Below, one piece after another: positions 34,634 through 48,061 of a stretch of DNA of 64,000 nt. Every line of letters begins with the position of its first letter. Position 1 is the first letter of the stretch. The position numbers and the translations under genes are program-made. This DNA comes from Rotaria socialis (taxonomy: Eukaryota > Rotifera > Eurotatoria > Philodinida > Philodinidae). The stretch lies in the NCBI GenBank assembly GCA_905331475.1, contig CAJNYU010004668.1, positions 62,001 to 126,000 on the forward strand. The letters are read 5' to 3'. Below the pieces are notes generated by a model. That model did not search any database and was not told where the DNA came from. It saw nothing but the letters and a program-made list of their open reading frames with translations.

Positions 34634-35961
34634 TCATATTCTCAAAGTATTTAATAGTTCATATTCATCTTCGCGAACCAAAATAATTGCTTCCGTTGCT
34701 AATCGAACAACTAATGGACCTAAAAGTGCTCCCCAGGGTCCTAATAATTCTAATCCACCAAAAATTGTTAACAATAATAATAATGTTGACATTTTTAATG
34801 AGCCCAACTTAGAAAAAACTGGCCGAAGTAAATTATCAATCGATCCAATAGCCAAAATGCCAATTGTAATCATAATAACTGCTTTTACATAGGCTTGTTG
34901 AATAAAAAAACCAACTGTAATTGGAATCCAAACAATAGCTGTACCAAGAATTGGAATCAATGAGCAAAGACCAGTTAATACACCAAGTGCATACCATCGT
35001 GGAATTTGTAAACATAAATATGCAATAGCAGCAACAAGTCCTTGCAAAGCACATGTTAAACAAACACCGATCAATAAACCACGACCTGTTTCATGAAAAG
35101 CATTATAAAAACGATTCATATGTTTCGATGATAATGGACTATGATGTATTGTCCATGTCCAAATTTCATTTCCATGTAATAAAAATGTATAAGTTGAAAC
35201 CAAAAATATGAGAAGACCAATGACAAACTAAAAAAGAGAAAGATTTTTAATTTATATTTTTTAATTTTTAATTTCTCATTTACTTGCGCTGTTACACCAG
35301 CAACTGTTGATAGGACTGATAATGCTTTTCCACCAAATAACTGAAGAACATCAGTTATAGTATCTCGTTGCATCAGCAGACGTTCAAGTAAATGCAACGT
35401 AGTATTTTTACCACCACGAATAAAATCGACAAAATTCAAATCATTTGTTTTATTTAATCCAAAATCCGTTGAATTATCATTTGTAGGTGGAACAATTATA
35501 TTAATTGCATTTCGTACTGTTGTAGAATTAGATAAACTTGCAACAAAATTTATTGTCGAACCTGTTAATGCGATTATTATTAAAACGATGGGTAAGATAA
35601 CAACAAGAACAAGAAAAACAAGAAGAAATGCAGCTATTGCTGACCGTGAACGTTTTTCTCGACATCGATTCATTAAAGGTCTAGTGAGAGAAGAAATAAA
35701 TATTAAAACATTGATTCAAATTTTATATTCTCACAAATGAATAACGAGCCATTCAAGAATCGGTCGACAAATACTTGATAACCAAATCGAGAGAATTAAT
35801 ATTGTTATATAACGCCAGATTAAAATTAATGTGCTAAGAGCCAAGATAACTGCACACCACTGCATTAAACGATGTTCTGTTAAAGTTTTACGTGCTAACA
35901 TATTTAATTTCAACTTATTATTCTCTAAATTTGAAATAATTGGTTGATTATTAGTAGCCAA
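34634..35961 (-). CDS. AI-2E/PerM (UPF0118)-family membrane transporter
   Basis: Three exons, about 35961-35735, 35680-35284 and 35227-34634, join in frame to roughly 400 residues. Several transmembrane helices are visible, and the C-terminal half carries the family signature: FHETGRGLLIGVCLTCALQG, LGVLTGLCSLIPILGTAIVW, GSIDNLLRPVFSKLGSLKMS and FGGLELLGPWGALLGPLVV. Members in bacteria export small molecules or ions; animals have the distant TMEM245. The middle soluble segment with NST and NKT glycosylation sites is poorly conserved. The start is unresolved: the frame runs open past 35961 to about 36030, and the first ATG inside the frame is at 35901. The signature motifs look bacterial, so acquisition by horizontal transfer is possible. 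Confidence 0.8.
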
Positions 35962-36918
35962 CTGAATAGTTTCATCTCGAGTGGGAGAAGATGTTTGGAT
36001 ATTGTCGTTATTTATTTTCCGTTGTTTTTAGACGAACGAGCTTTGTTTTTCCTCGATTGTCTTCATTCCGATCTTGTTGTGGTAGCCGTTCTTTTGCTTT
36101 AACATAGTAAAGAAAAGAGAAAAGACGCATGAAGCAATCTAGTTGAATAAATACGAGAAGAAACAAGATGAATAGACTAGGATGGATGTCTGTACGAATC
36201 CCAAAAGAAGAAAAAGAATGACAACATATCTATACAGAAAAATGTAAAAAAAAGGACGTTTTCTTCTACCAATGTAAATGCGATAAGCCTATAGGACAAG
36301 AATTAACATATGTGCTCTATGAAAAAATAAAATGTCGAATAACTACTGAACATAATTATACTGATTAAATTTGAGACGTGTGAAACTAATTTATATCTCA
36401 ACATGATTAATTATAAATTGAACAAAGCAAAAGAAAAGAGAAAGTATTAATTATTCATTTATTTTTTTGTTATCAGTAAAGAAAAAAAGTTACTTCTTCT
36501 CATGATAGAAAATTGTTTTTCTTCATTTAAATAGATATTATTCATTGATAAAATAAATGTTGTTTTGCTGTTAATTTCTAGAGTCAAATCGTACTCGAAG
36601 TTTTCTTGTAGAGATATTCTTACAATTCTAAGTATATATGAGTTTAATTTTTATCGCACATGACAAAGAATATACAAAATGATCATCACTGAATTGACAA
36701 TTATTAGTTTTAATTGACCATATTCTAGAAATTGTTTTAGATTTATCTTAAAGAGATAATATTAAAAAAATTAATTCTCGAATAATTTTATCAATCATTG
36801 TATTTCGTTCCATGTGAGTGAAACAACTATGTACACGATTGTGTTCAATTAGAAGAACAAAAACAATAAATAAAACGTTCATGGCATATTTTATTAGAAA
36901 AATGATAATATTTCTAAT
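35962..36918. other. no gene seen
   Basis: Upstream of the transporter a minus-strand ATG at about 36101 opens a short frame that stops at about 36032; it may belong to a 5' leader. The rest is AT-rich and empty. Confidence 0.4.
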
Positions 36919-38875
36919 CTAAGCATAGACTGGTAAATGTTTAAAATAATGGTTTCTTCGATGTTGCCTACAGAAAAATGTAACTAGAGTAACAATAATT
37001 AAAACAAGAAGTGCAAGACCAATGCCAACAAACAGTAAAAGCCAAGAAAAAGATTGGTTCTTGTTCGGATAGAATAATTCTTTTTCTGGTTGAACAGCTT
37101 CCTTATTCCATGGTTCGAAAAATTTTGGCGTTGAAAATGTAATAATATCATCATATTCTTGAATATTTTCAATTACCGAGATATTATCTACAATACCATC
37201 GATGAAAGTTGCTATGGGTGTTGTTGATTGCCTATAAAAAGTAGATCGATAAGAAAATTCTATTGAAGGAAAACTTCTGTTTTCTTTCTTACCTTTGAGT
37301 TAGATTTTTTTCTTGATCACTTGTTTGATTTACAAGAAAATTCATCATTTGAACATCTGCCGAATCAGAAAATATATCAATTGATGGTAAAAATTCATTT
37401 GAAAATTTTCTATTATTCATTGTTTCAATATCACTATCATTTAGCGAATTTTCATCAATAGATAAAGGATAAACCTTTCTAAAATATTCACTAATCGTTG
37501 GACAATCGCTAAAATAACATAATTTTGAACATGTTGAAAAATTGTATATTTTTTTAAAATTTTCACTTAATTGAATATGTTTTATAAAAAGTCGTGCGCA
37601 ATCACATTTAGTTAAATTTTCTACTTGAGGTAAAATTATATTTACACGATGCTGATAATTATTAGAAAGATAATTAATAAGATGACAACGCGAATATGAT
37701 TTCATTTGAGATAAATTAATATCAGATAAATCTAAATGATGTAATCGTTTAGATAATAAATGAAATGTTTCAGGATCAATTGTACGAAGACTTGAACCTA
37801 ATTTTAAATTATAAATATGACGAGCAGCAAAAAGAGTTTTTGAATTGAAATCTTCAACATCGATTGTTAATGAATCTAATGTTGGAATAAATTGATCAAT
37901 AGTAATTTGAAAACGTGGCTTTATTATTTCTAATCCACGAAAATTTCTATGAGACGGTAAAAATGAGCTGAGATTCATTGAATGTGCTTCAATTGAATGA
38001 ATTGTATAAGAATAAACATGTGAATAGAATGGAAACGTATTTGCATCAATAATATCAACATGACGATGAAGTGTTAACGATCGAACAAGACCATTAAATG
38101 ATTCTTTTAATGAAGATGAACTCGGGCGAATAATCGATCCATGAAAATGAAGTTCACCAATATTTGTATTATTAAATATTTGTTCAAACGAATATAATGA
38201 TGGGAAACGATCTCCTAACGTATGAATATAAATTGTTAATTGAGAAACTGTTAAACCAGAAAAACAATTTGGATAAAAATAAAATTGATCTTCAATATTA
38301 GTTGAATTTTCTTCTTCAAGCTCAATCTAAATCAAAGAAAACGATTCGTACAATACAAACAAAACAAAAATTGTTACTTGTGTTAGATTACTTCTCATCG
38401 GTATAAAATACAACCATAAGCGTTTATTTTGGGGTCGCTGTTGAAATATTGTTGAAGTTAATGAATACTTGTGAAATATAATATGACTAAATCCATTAAA
38501 CCGAAGAAAAATATTTATTTGATACTTATTATCCGTTTTAGAAAACAATAAATCTAAAGAATCAAATTGATTCGATTGAATTTCTATTTGATTTTCAGTA
38601 AAAAATTCAATTGAAATGGTACGAAAATGGTTTTGATGATTAAAATCAGAGCCAAATGGAGCTTGAAAAGTTTTTTCAGTTAAAAAATTTCCTTGACAGT
38701 ATAAATGTGAATAAGTTTTAATTAATAGTGTTGAATTTAAATCAAAATTTGATTCAAAACACGAACAATTGAGTGAAAGAAATATGGAACATGATGTTGA
38801 CGAGTAGACAAATGAAAAATGTATGAATAGTGGAAATAAAATTAATATATTCGAACACAACAGAAATATGTTCAT
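36919..38875 (-). CDS. single-pass membrane protein with leucine-rich-repeat-like ectodomain
   Basis: Three exons (38875-38378, 38326-37293, 37231-36919) give 614 residues. There is a signal peptide (NIFLLCSNILILFPLFIHFS), then an N-terminal Cys group (CSIFLSLNCSCF..YC) like an LRR cap. About 300 residues follow of irregular leucine-rich repeats (KRLHHLDLSDINLSQMK is the clearest), then a C-terminal Cys cluster (KCDCARLF..CSKLCYFSDC) like LRRCT. A stalk follows, then one transmembrane helix (WLLLFVGIGLALLVLIIVTL) and a short cytoplasmic tail HRRNHYFKHLPVYA. Many NxS/T sites support an extracellular role, likely in adhesion or recognition. A 3' splice site (tatctttag) ends one base before the ATG. 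No specific orthologue is recognised. Confidence 0.8.
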
Positions 38876-40354
38876 TCTAAAGATAAAAACTAATATTAAA
38901 ATTATTTATTTATTTATTTATAATATTTTAATAATAAGAAAATTATTGACAGAAATTTCTTTGTAAATTAAGGTACGAATATACGATTTTTTTTCTTTTA
39001 CAATAACATAAGTAAATTTATTCTTGACTGAAAATCGAAACGATTTAACTTCTCTTTCTAACACCACTTACATCTACTCTTTCATAAACTTGTCAACTTC
39101 AATAGAAAAATGAGTTGAAGAATCCATAAGAAAAATTTTGGGAAGTGTACTCATTTTTTAGATATACAATTTACGAAACATTATAATTTAAGTGTGAGTT
39201 TATGAGTCTTTAGTACGATATAAAATTATCTTCGACTAACAAAAATAAAATGAAACAACAATGCTTGTTCATTGCATACTTTTCTGGTTAACGTTCAATA
39301 AAACAATTATTTATCAATTCGAGTCGTATTGCTGTTTTTTTTTGTTTTAGCATATTTTTTATGTTAAAAGAAATTCGTAAATTGATCTCGCTTGTCGAAT
39401 AAACGAGAAGAAAACTTTTCGAGTCATATTAACCTTCAATGCATCGCCACAAGTTTGTCTGTCACTTCTGTCAAGGAAAAAAAATTTGATTCTGTATTTG
39501 AAAACAATATCTAAAAATTTATTTATTCATATTACTACGACTTTTTTCTTGCCATGTTTGTACACTCATATAACACAGATTCAGTCACAAAAAGAAAATA
39601 GTAAAGTCTGACTTCCAAACTTTACACACATTGGTCTTTCGCTTAGACAGATTCTATCAAGACTAGTATTCAATTCGTTATGTTCAAATAATGGACGATT
39701 ATTTCAATGATAATATCCTTTTCCTATTTTAAAAAGAATAACTATTTGAGTATTTTGTTTCAATATCAATAAATATTACTAAGCCTTCATTCAAGGTATC
39801 AATAACAATATAATATTGTGCACAACTATCAACACTGTTCCTATGTCCAAGAAGAAATAACATCGCACTGATATAACCGTTCAGCGAAGTTTTATGCAAA
39901 AACTGATCATACTTCTGACTAGAACTCTGTTTTATGTGTGTTTCCACTTAGAAGAGAGCATAGTAATCATTGAAGAAAAATAGTTTCGGGAAAGATCGGT
40001 TCTTTTTTTTTCTTGACATTTTTCACACCAAATCATATCGTTTATTTATAGAAATATATCAGCTATGAATAATTTATACAAAAGAAATACGCCAGTTAAT
40101 TGTCTACAAATCCTGAAATGATTTTTTTTATACAAATAAAAAATCATGACATATAGCAACGAAAAACGAGCTCAGAGTAATTCATTTTATCATCTATCTC
40201 ATCAATAATAATAACTCTATTCAAAAAATCATTTAATTTATTTTACCTTACCTAAATTAGCATTTGATAGTCGTCCTTCAAGCAGATGTTTTATTGTTTT
40301 CTCCAATGGATCTAACTGTCTGCTACATTGACTTCCGCGGGCTCTGTATATATG
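38876..40354. other. no gene seen
   Basis: AT-rich sequence. The minus-strand frame 39729-39947 has no recognised domain and no splice context. Confidence 0.45.
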
Positions 40355-40616
40355 CAGTGCTGTTCATAAATATAGAATCACTGTGGAATTCAGTTTTCTT
40401 TTCAATTTTTTTCTTCCCCATATCACTTTTCTGCTCAAACCTATTCTATAAAATAGTTTTCGGTATGTTCTTTCAGAATCTATCGCGATAGATTCTGAAA
40501 GAGCATATCAAAAACTATTGTAAAGAGTAGGTTTGAGCAGAAAAGTGATATGGGGAAGAAAAAAAATTGAAAAGAAAACTGACCTCAGAGTGATTCTATA
40601 TTTATGAACAGTACTG
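40355..40616. mobile_element. palindromic Tc1-like MITE
   Basis: A 262-bp near-perfect palindrome centred on TATCGCGATA (40481-40490). The ends read CAGTGCTGTTCATAAATATA and the complement CAGTACTGTTCATAAATATA, a Tc1-type terminus (CAGTGCTG..). Flanks are TA-rich (TATATG and TATATA), consistent with TA target choice. It has no coding capacity and would form a long hairpin if transcribed. Confidence 0.8.
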
Positions 40617-42183
40617 TATATATATATCTATGAAGTTATTGCATCATCATCAAATATGGAGATAACGCGATTATTCTACAACAATAATTATCAGAAAATA
40701 AATATCTACATATATTGTTCATTCAATCGTGAGACATCATTATGTTGTTGCATATCTAAGTTATATATATATATATATATACAGCGGTGCAAAACAGAAG
40801 AAAGTCGTCCTTCAATGGTTCCCTCTTATTCGTTTTACAATAAGGATGAGGCCAAGAACGAAAGAAAGAAAGAAAGAAAGAAAGAAAAAAAAGAAGAACA
40901 AGAATAAAACCGATAATTCATTCAATCAAATTAATTAACACAAATATCAATGGATATTCTAATTGTATTTTCACATAGATGCGTGATAAATATAAAAGAT
41001 AAAACTTACTTTTTTCCCTCTGCTACTCAATTTATGTCATAGAACATTCACTGATGATAATTGCAAAAAACACAAGATGAGAATGAAAAATGAGCGAATT
41101 CTGATACATACGTCGTTATTGTATTCTTGCCAACCGATAATAACATGAAGCAAACATCAGTAGCATTCTCTTACTAAATAACAAACAACAAGACTATTAA
41201 TCGTCTATAGAGAGACCTTTTTTTCTTGCCCTTTCTATACTTGACGTTCTTTTGCTAAGAGCTAGGACACCAAAGAAAATATACCAGAATACTCGCAAAA
41301 ATACATGAAAGGAAGAATCAATGACAAACAATGAATCGAATATTGCGATTTTTGTTTTGTTAACGTTACAGAAATGTCATAAAGTTTTTGAGTGTTGAAA
41401 ATTATTTAAACAATCTTTGCCATGAAATGATGTTTTCTCATATCCGCTTGTCCAATTATTTGTACATGTCACAGTCATCAATAATTACAACTATACATCA
41501 AAACATCTGTTGACATGTATTCTCTGTTTTGAATTCGAACTTGATTCTATGAACCTTGTTTTGATGAAAGTAGATCTTCTTATAATAAATCGGAACGTCT
41601 GTTTTTGTGTTTTGATCTTATTCGTTAATTATAATCTTTATGATATGAACATATTTTCTTAGAACAAACTACTGTTTCTATTTATGATAAAAGAAAATTT
41701 ACTTGATATCACATCAAAAGCTGGCTAGAAACAAAAAATATGAAAATATGGCTGTGAAGTATCACTAATCGTTACATCAAACTCTTGTCAAATTCACTTG
41801 AATGGCTCTATGAAAAAAAGGACTGATTACAAAAATAAGCTTTTTTATATTTGCAAAACAAAACAAAAACTTACTAAATAACGAAGATGATAGAAGTTTA
41901 TTCAGAAGACATAAAATGAATTAATTAATTAAAATTTAAACTAGTCAACAATCGTATTACTTAGAAAAAATATAAAACAATCAAAGAATCTCCCAGCAGC
42001 ATGTTGTCCTTGTTTCTGTTTCTTCTCCTTTTTCATTCATTCAACGAGAATGAATGATGAGAAATAATCTATTGATTCTTTGACGTTCATCACATATTAA
42101 TGTCAAATGATTAAATCGATTAAAGATATCATTACATAGTATATAAAAGAAATGCAAAACTTATTGTTTCAACATAAGAAGAA
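40617..42183. other. no gene; microsatellites
   Basis: Contains a (TA)n run near 40761-40781 and a (GAAA)n run near 40859-40888. Otherwise AT-rich and without coding signal. Confidence 0.5.
40859..40888. repeat. (GAAA)n microsatellite
   Basis: About seven GAAA units; the overlapping frames rich in Lys, Glu and Arg are artefacts of it. Confidence 0.9.
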
Positions 42184-42597
42184 ATGCAAGCAGCTGACTA
42201 TCGTCTTGTTCGTTCTCATATAACTGCTGGTATTATGATGGGCATTAAACAATCTGTATTTCCAAAAACTGTTGATGATTATTTTTCATATTGGCTATAT
42301 GGACAAAGAAAATCAACGAAACAAATTCTTATTAATGTACCTGGTTCAATACCTTGTCTTGTTTGTTCAAAAGAAAATTCTCAATATCAAGACATTTGTT
42401 TACTTACAATAGATTTAAATTCATTTCTTCAATATTTACCATTATTCAATAGCGAACAATTAACAACACTTTATTCATTACTTGATGGTGATAGACAATT
42501 TTATGAATATGCTATTCGACAACAGTATAAAGATTATAAACAAATGTTAATCCAGCAATTAGAAATAAATCGTACTAGACAATATCATCTTGTATAA
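42184..42597 (+). CDS. small conserved-looking protein of unknown function
   Basis: An intronless frame of 137 residues from the ATG at 42184. The composition is that of a real soluble protein: TVDDYFSYWLYGQRKSTKQI, LNSFLQYLPLFNSEQLTTLY and YEYAIRQQYKDYKQMLIQQL suggest helices, and there are two isolated cysteines (CLVC). The start follows a possible acceptor (ttcaacataag). No domain is recognised. Confidence 0.6.
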   Translation: MQAADYRLVRSHITAGIMMGIKQSVFPKTVDDYFSYWLYGQRKSTKQILINVPGSIPCLVCSKENSQYQDICLLTIDLNSFLQYLPLFNSEQLTTLYSLLDGDRQFYEYAIRQQYKDYKQMLIQQLEINRTRQYHLV

Positions 42598-44946
42598 CAC
42601 GTCTGTTGAAAGAGAAATCTTCATTGTTTTGAACTTTTGTTTTTAATTATATCTCAAAGCAAAGAAACTTAATCAATCTATTATCTAGTGATTAGAAAAT
42701 TAGATTTTAACTACAGAAATTTCGATCTACATTTGCAAATTACTATTATTTTTCTTCATTAGCATATTCACAGATGGCAATAGAAATTGCGTTCGTTGTC
42801 ATATCATTGTTTCTTTCTAAAAATAAAATGATTCTAATTGCTTTGAGTCGTCTCTTCCATGGTAGTTTTATAAGTCAATTTATACTCAACATCAATTTAA
42901 AACAAGTATTTATTAATAAGTCAAATTATATCAATAGAAAATATGAGATAAAATATGTTAAGCGTTTTCTTCAATTTGATTTAATGAATTAACTATTCTG
43001 TATAATATCTTCTAGTAATGTCTTAGATATTGATTTATTGAAAGAAATAATCTTCTAATCATATATTTCATTGAAAATATCATCAGTCACAAAAAATTAT
43101 TCAATAGACACTATTTGACAACCGGTGAAGTTGATATTCGAGACTAGAGGATGCAATCAATCCAAGTTTAATATTAGATTTAGATTTAACTTAATTTTTA
43201 TTTCCATATCTTGCACAAAGATTGTCTGTTGTCGACATGAAAACTAATCAATCCAATTGTATCTTTGTTGAAAGTATAGAAATCCAAATCAAGTCAAATA
43301 TCAGGATTGATTTTGACTGGTATTCGAGTCGGTAGAAATTTATTTGAGTTGATTGAAACGTCTACAACTGATAATAGTACAAAATATAAATAATATTAAT
43401 TTGTAAATATTTTCAGCACGCTCTAAAGTAGAAAAATAATATTATTAGATACAGTTGTTTTTGTTTTGTGGAAGATTATGTTACGACTCATCGGCTAGTG
43501 ATAATAATATGGATTGATTATATTCTAATATACTATAGAACGCGTTATATCGAGTTTAATATATGTTGTGTGATCCCATATCATTTTACAACAAGATGAA
43601 AACATCAGCTTCATTTGAGGAATACGTTTACTATGAGAAAACGAAGATTTGTCCAATTTTAGCTAATTAATGGTCAATCAATCCCGATTATAATGCTTTC
43701 AATTATCATTGACAACTAGAAACATTATTTGACTTTAAAAGGCTCTTTTTCTTACAGAGTTACTACATTATAGTTGGTGTTATTTCTTTATAGTAATCAT
43801 ACTGAAATGTTCTCTTCGTATTTAACGTAATATTTAAGCTCAATTTTCTCAATCTTGGTTATATATGATTCTCGCTCTAACTTGGTCCAATCGAACTGGA
43901 ATTTAACCGTAAATTTTTGGAAATATTCTCTCCACAGATGAATACGATCGTTTTCATAGTTTTATTTTTCAATCGCTGTCAAGAGGTTTCTAAAAACTAA
44001 GTCTTCAATTTTAGATGCCAACCGTTGCATAGTTTCGTCGTCCAAGAAAAAGAACGGGACACTCCAAATATCTTTCGTCCAATCGAATAAATTGTTTTTA
44101 TAGGTAATAATTTATTAGGATTACGATACAGGCTTGTAGAAAACTAGAATCTTCCTGGAGAGCTCTCATATGTCCATTTCGAACTTTTTATTTCGAACAC
44201 ATACCTATTTAATGTTTATGCTCTATCTGTAGTTCAAATGTAGATATGATTTAATCGAATGTAAGTCATAAGATTTATTGTGTGATGAACAAAAATCAGC
44301 AGTTAAAGAATGAATTGTTGTAATGAATAGGGAAACATTTAGTTGCAGTGAGAAAAATATATAAGTATATATGAATAAACAGAAAAAGAAATATAGAGAC
44401 GAAATCAATCAAGGTATGAGCAACTATACACTGCAGAAAAAGAATGAGAGAACATAGTTGATGACTGGTGTCGTTATCATTCTCATCATGTTCTTCGTCT
44501 TTATCAACACCCACAGTCTGAGAACGAATGAATATTTAGTTAATAAAAAAAAAGCTTTATATACACATATATGAATTCAACAATTTACGTATTATCGTTC
44601 AATGAAATATGTTTCATGGACTTCTATTCTATCTGATGAATTTGTGGCAAATGTACGATGACTTCTTTGCTAAATGAAAAAATAATAATGTTTGAATTCA
44701 ATTAATCTTTGGTTGTTTAATTCTTCAAAATAAAACGAAAAAAAAGGTATAAATACAAATAATATATTAAATTACTAATCATTTTTTTTAACTAGAAGAT
44801 AAAATGAATATATTTACGAAGAGAGAGGAATCATCAAATATTAATATTTACACATATTTTGTTTGTTATTTAAATTGATTTGATTTATGAAGGATTAGTT
44901 TTCGAAGTTCAAGACACTTTCATTGTTTCAAAGTTAATAAGATGTT
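42598..44946. other. no gene supported
   Basis: AT-rich stretch. A minus-strand segment at about 44450-44515, after a possible acceptor (cgttctcag), encodes an acidic run (DKDEEHDENDNDTS), but no partner exon was found. Confidence 0.35.
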
Positions 44947-45794
44947 TTAGCCTGTCGATGATAAGTTTTGCTTTTTTTTAAGCCAATATTCTTTGGATAG
45001 CATCATTTCATCGTTCAAAATACTCTTTGATTTTTCTCTTGAAGATGAATCATTGTTTTCTCTGAAAGAAGAATCAAATTGTAGGTACATGCTAATTTTT
45101 AAAAGTAGGCTTTGATCATTCGTTCATCTATTGAATTATATACTAAGCATGAATATTAATTGAAAGTACATTAAGTTTTCAATTAGATCTATTAGTCAAT
45201 CTATTGTTTTTGATTACTCAGAGCCGACTAAAAACTTAATTTATTAGAGAAAATAATAAAATATACGTACGCATTGTTATTCATTTTGATTTTATTCGGC
45301 ATAGAATTCTTAGAAGATACTTTGAATGCGTCAATAGGCATAAAGAGCAAATGGTTAACCATAGGAATACGACATAATGATCGGTATTGTGTTTTAACTG
45401 TTGTTCCTAATAATGGTGACGTTGATGCTAGATACGCATCAATAGGTAATGATAGAAGATGAGCGAATATAAATGATTGTTGTTGATTTTTCTGTTCTAC
45501 TCGATTCGTTTCCGACAGCCAAACTGAAGGTGGTAGAGACTTTATAGCATTGAAATCAGTGGAGCAACTTTTTGTATTTGTACAATATGAAGTATCATCA
45601 GAAGCAGAAGCCGATGCAAAAACAAACGATCCTTCCTGAGTGGACAACTGAAGAGAATTAATTGCATTTGCCAACATACTAACCTGATCAGAGTCAGGCG
45701 ATAATAAACATGGATCAGCTAGTTGCAAATCAAGTAATTCTTTTTCTTTTGTTTGAAGTTGAACTCGCAGAAAAGCAAATACTTTGGAAATATC
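44947..45794 (-). CDS. last two exons of an unrecognised gene
   Basis: Exon 45794-45271 follows an acceptor (cttcttaatag) in phase 0 and ends at donor GTACGT. A second exon, 45061-44947, follows ttcttctttcag and ends at TAA 44947-44949; the joint keeps the frame. The first part (KVFAFLRVQLQTKEKELLDL) resembles the helix after B-box fingers in TRIM-like proteins; the rest is Ser/Thr-rich and probably disordered (FVFASASASDDTSYC). The tail is charged (REKSKSILNDEMMLSKEYWL). Upstream exons were not found, so the gene is incomplete here. Confidence 0.4.
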
Positions 45795-47510
45795 CTATTA
45801 AGAAGAAATATGTTCTGTAACATTTATTCGTTTGCCAAAAGAAACTACCAATTATTTTAATAAGAATAGTTTTGAATTTAACAAATATAATCTAACAATT
45901 TGATTAATCATATTTCATCACATCGATTTCAATATTCGATTTAAGCCTTTCATCTTTACTTTACTTCAATAGTAATAAAATAACTTGACTATCTTCCTTT
46001 GATTCTCTTCTAAGTTTTTTCTTTCTTAAAGAATTATCCTAGAAATACCTTTTTGTTGTATTCACTTGTATTCATTATTGACATAAATTATGTTTGAACT
46101 GAAAAATGTCATATATTTAATGCGCTATTCTCCTTTAGGGGTAGATTTTATCTCTATTTTGCCCATTAGTCTTATGACATTGATAAGAAATATCTGATAG
46201 GCGAATTTGATAGAATACTATCGTTTCATTGCTCATATCAAGTCATAAGACTGAGAAAAGTTTTTAAAAGAAACCTAAGAGATAAGAAAACAGAAATATG
46301 CGTATTTCTCACTGGTCGATGTGTAATAATATAGAACTCTCTTCACTTATCTATTTTCTTGTGCCTATCTTATTTTCTGTTGGATGAATACACCACATGA
46401 TTTTTATGAAAAAATAGAATTCGAAAATGTTTGTTTTATAAATATAACGAATGATAGATATTATAGAACTGTGTTGATGAGAGATTTATTTATTATATTA
46501 TGAAAGTAAAACTACTTGAAGAACATAAATTTGAGTAGAATCTTTCGTTAACAAAGATCGTTTTTTCTTGAAACAAAAATTGAGTATTAGAATAAAATGC
46601 AAGTCTAAGCATAATACCTATTACATGCAAAAACACTATAGCAGTTTTAAAAGCGAACACATAGATATGTTTTTGTCTCAATTTTTTATGCGATAAAATG
46701 TTAAACCTAAGAAGAACGAATGTTTTGATCAACTGATAAACTATAGCTGATATTCAACTTTTATATCCTACAAAATATCTACTTCCATATTCTTAATGTG
46801 ATTCATTTAAAGTATTTCTGCTTTCTCAAGAGTCATGATTCTTCATGTTTAAAAACTTACAATCCTATTGACAATTATTTTAAGATTTCTTTCATTGGCT
46901 TAATTGTGTTGGTATATATTTATATATGAATTATCTCAAATTTATTGACATATACTGTTGCCATATTGTTTTTCTGATCTTTTTAAATATTATACGCCAA
47001 AATTTAAACGTCGAACACACAAAATCCGAACAATTTAACTTTATAATCAAGATTAAATTTATCTCTGATTACCAAACAAAATCTTGACAAGCAAAACCTA
47101 AGGAATTTTGTCATCGTTCTAATGTGAATATACTATTTAACTATTTTATTCTCAAATGATATCCATATTTGTTTGTAAACTATATAAAAAATACTTTTAC
47201 AGGTTGGATTGAATCAAATCTATTTTTTATTGTAGATCGATGTGAATAGATCGATCATTGTCAAAATATTTCTTCGTTGACAGAAGACGAAGAGAAATAG
47301 GTGTGAAATTTTTTAAAAATTTCCTGTCTTCTTAAATAAATGACTAAGGCTCATGAGTATAAAAATCTTTTACTCATATATCGAATGGATGTATTTTTCA
47401 TATAAGAAAATCTCTATTAGAAATTATAAAGAATAAATGTATAAAAAAAAAGAACGAGAAGCAAGAAAAGCAACAGAACGTTTTCTTCCTTCTACCTACG
47501 TCAGTATTGG

Positions 47511-47542
<32 letters not shown>

Positions 47543-47564
47543 CGACAGAAAGGAAGAATGGAAG
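45795..47564. other. no gene seen
   Basis: AT-rich region with a (GAAA)n run at about 47514-47543 beside the tRNA gene. The 5' exons of the unknown minus-strand gene may lie here but could not be recognised. Confidence 0.4.
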
Positions 47565-47570
47565 AAAAAA
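47565..47570 (-). terminator. RNA polymerase III terminator of the tRNA gene
   Basis: A run of six T residues on the minus strand immediately follows the tRNA 3' end. Confidence 0.85.
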
Positions 47571-47641
47571 GGTCCTACCCAGATTTGAACTGGGGCTCCT
47601 GGATTCAGAGTCCAATGTCCTAACCGCTAGACCATAGGACC
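47570..47641 (-). tRNA. tRNA-Gln (anticodon CUG)
   Basis: The minus strand folds as a complete tRNA: acceptor stem GGTCCTA paired with TAGGACC, D arm TCTAGCGGTTAGGA (A box TGGTCTAGCGG), anticodon stem-loop TTGGACTCTGAATCCAG with anticodon CTG, T arm with B box GTTCAAATC. The length is 72 nt including a T discriminator. No intron. Confidence 0.95.
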
Positions 47642-48061
47642 GCTCCAATCTTTATACAGTTTGTTCATCTGATTATTTCAATTTTTGAATTCGTATTGTA
47701 TTATTTATATCAAGTTTACTTTATGTTTAAGTTAATACAAAAAATATTTGTATTAAACAAAGGTAAAAAAAGGAGAATGAAAACTGTTTGAAATCATAAC
47801 TGAATTAATTTTAAGACAGAACTATTTTTGTTAATATACTACAAGACAGCGACTTTTCTATGAATTAGTCTTGAAACGAATACGTCTACACAATTATATT
47901 CATCAATATTCTAAAAGAAAATGCTATAAACATATAAAACACATAAACAGTACTAGAATGAAGCAATAAAATAGCAAATATATAGTAAATATACAATTAT
48001 CAATATGATATTTTTAATTTTTTAATTATCTTTGCGTTAAAATACCATGAGACTAATGATG
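47642..48061. other. intergenic, no gene seen
   Basis: AT-rich 3' flank of the receptor gene. Confidence 0.5.

Noticed and set aside
40656-40938. Lys/Glu-rich frames
   Set aside because: They are caused by the (GAAA)n microsatellite.
46493-46732. 79-codon minus-strand frame upstream of the unknown 45-kb gene
   Set aside because: It could have been a 5' exon, but it has no splice donor in a compatible phase that I could recognise and no B-box-like cysteines.
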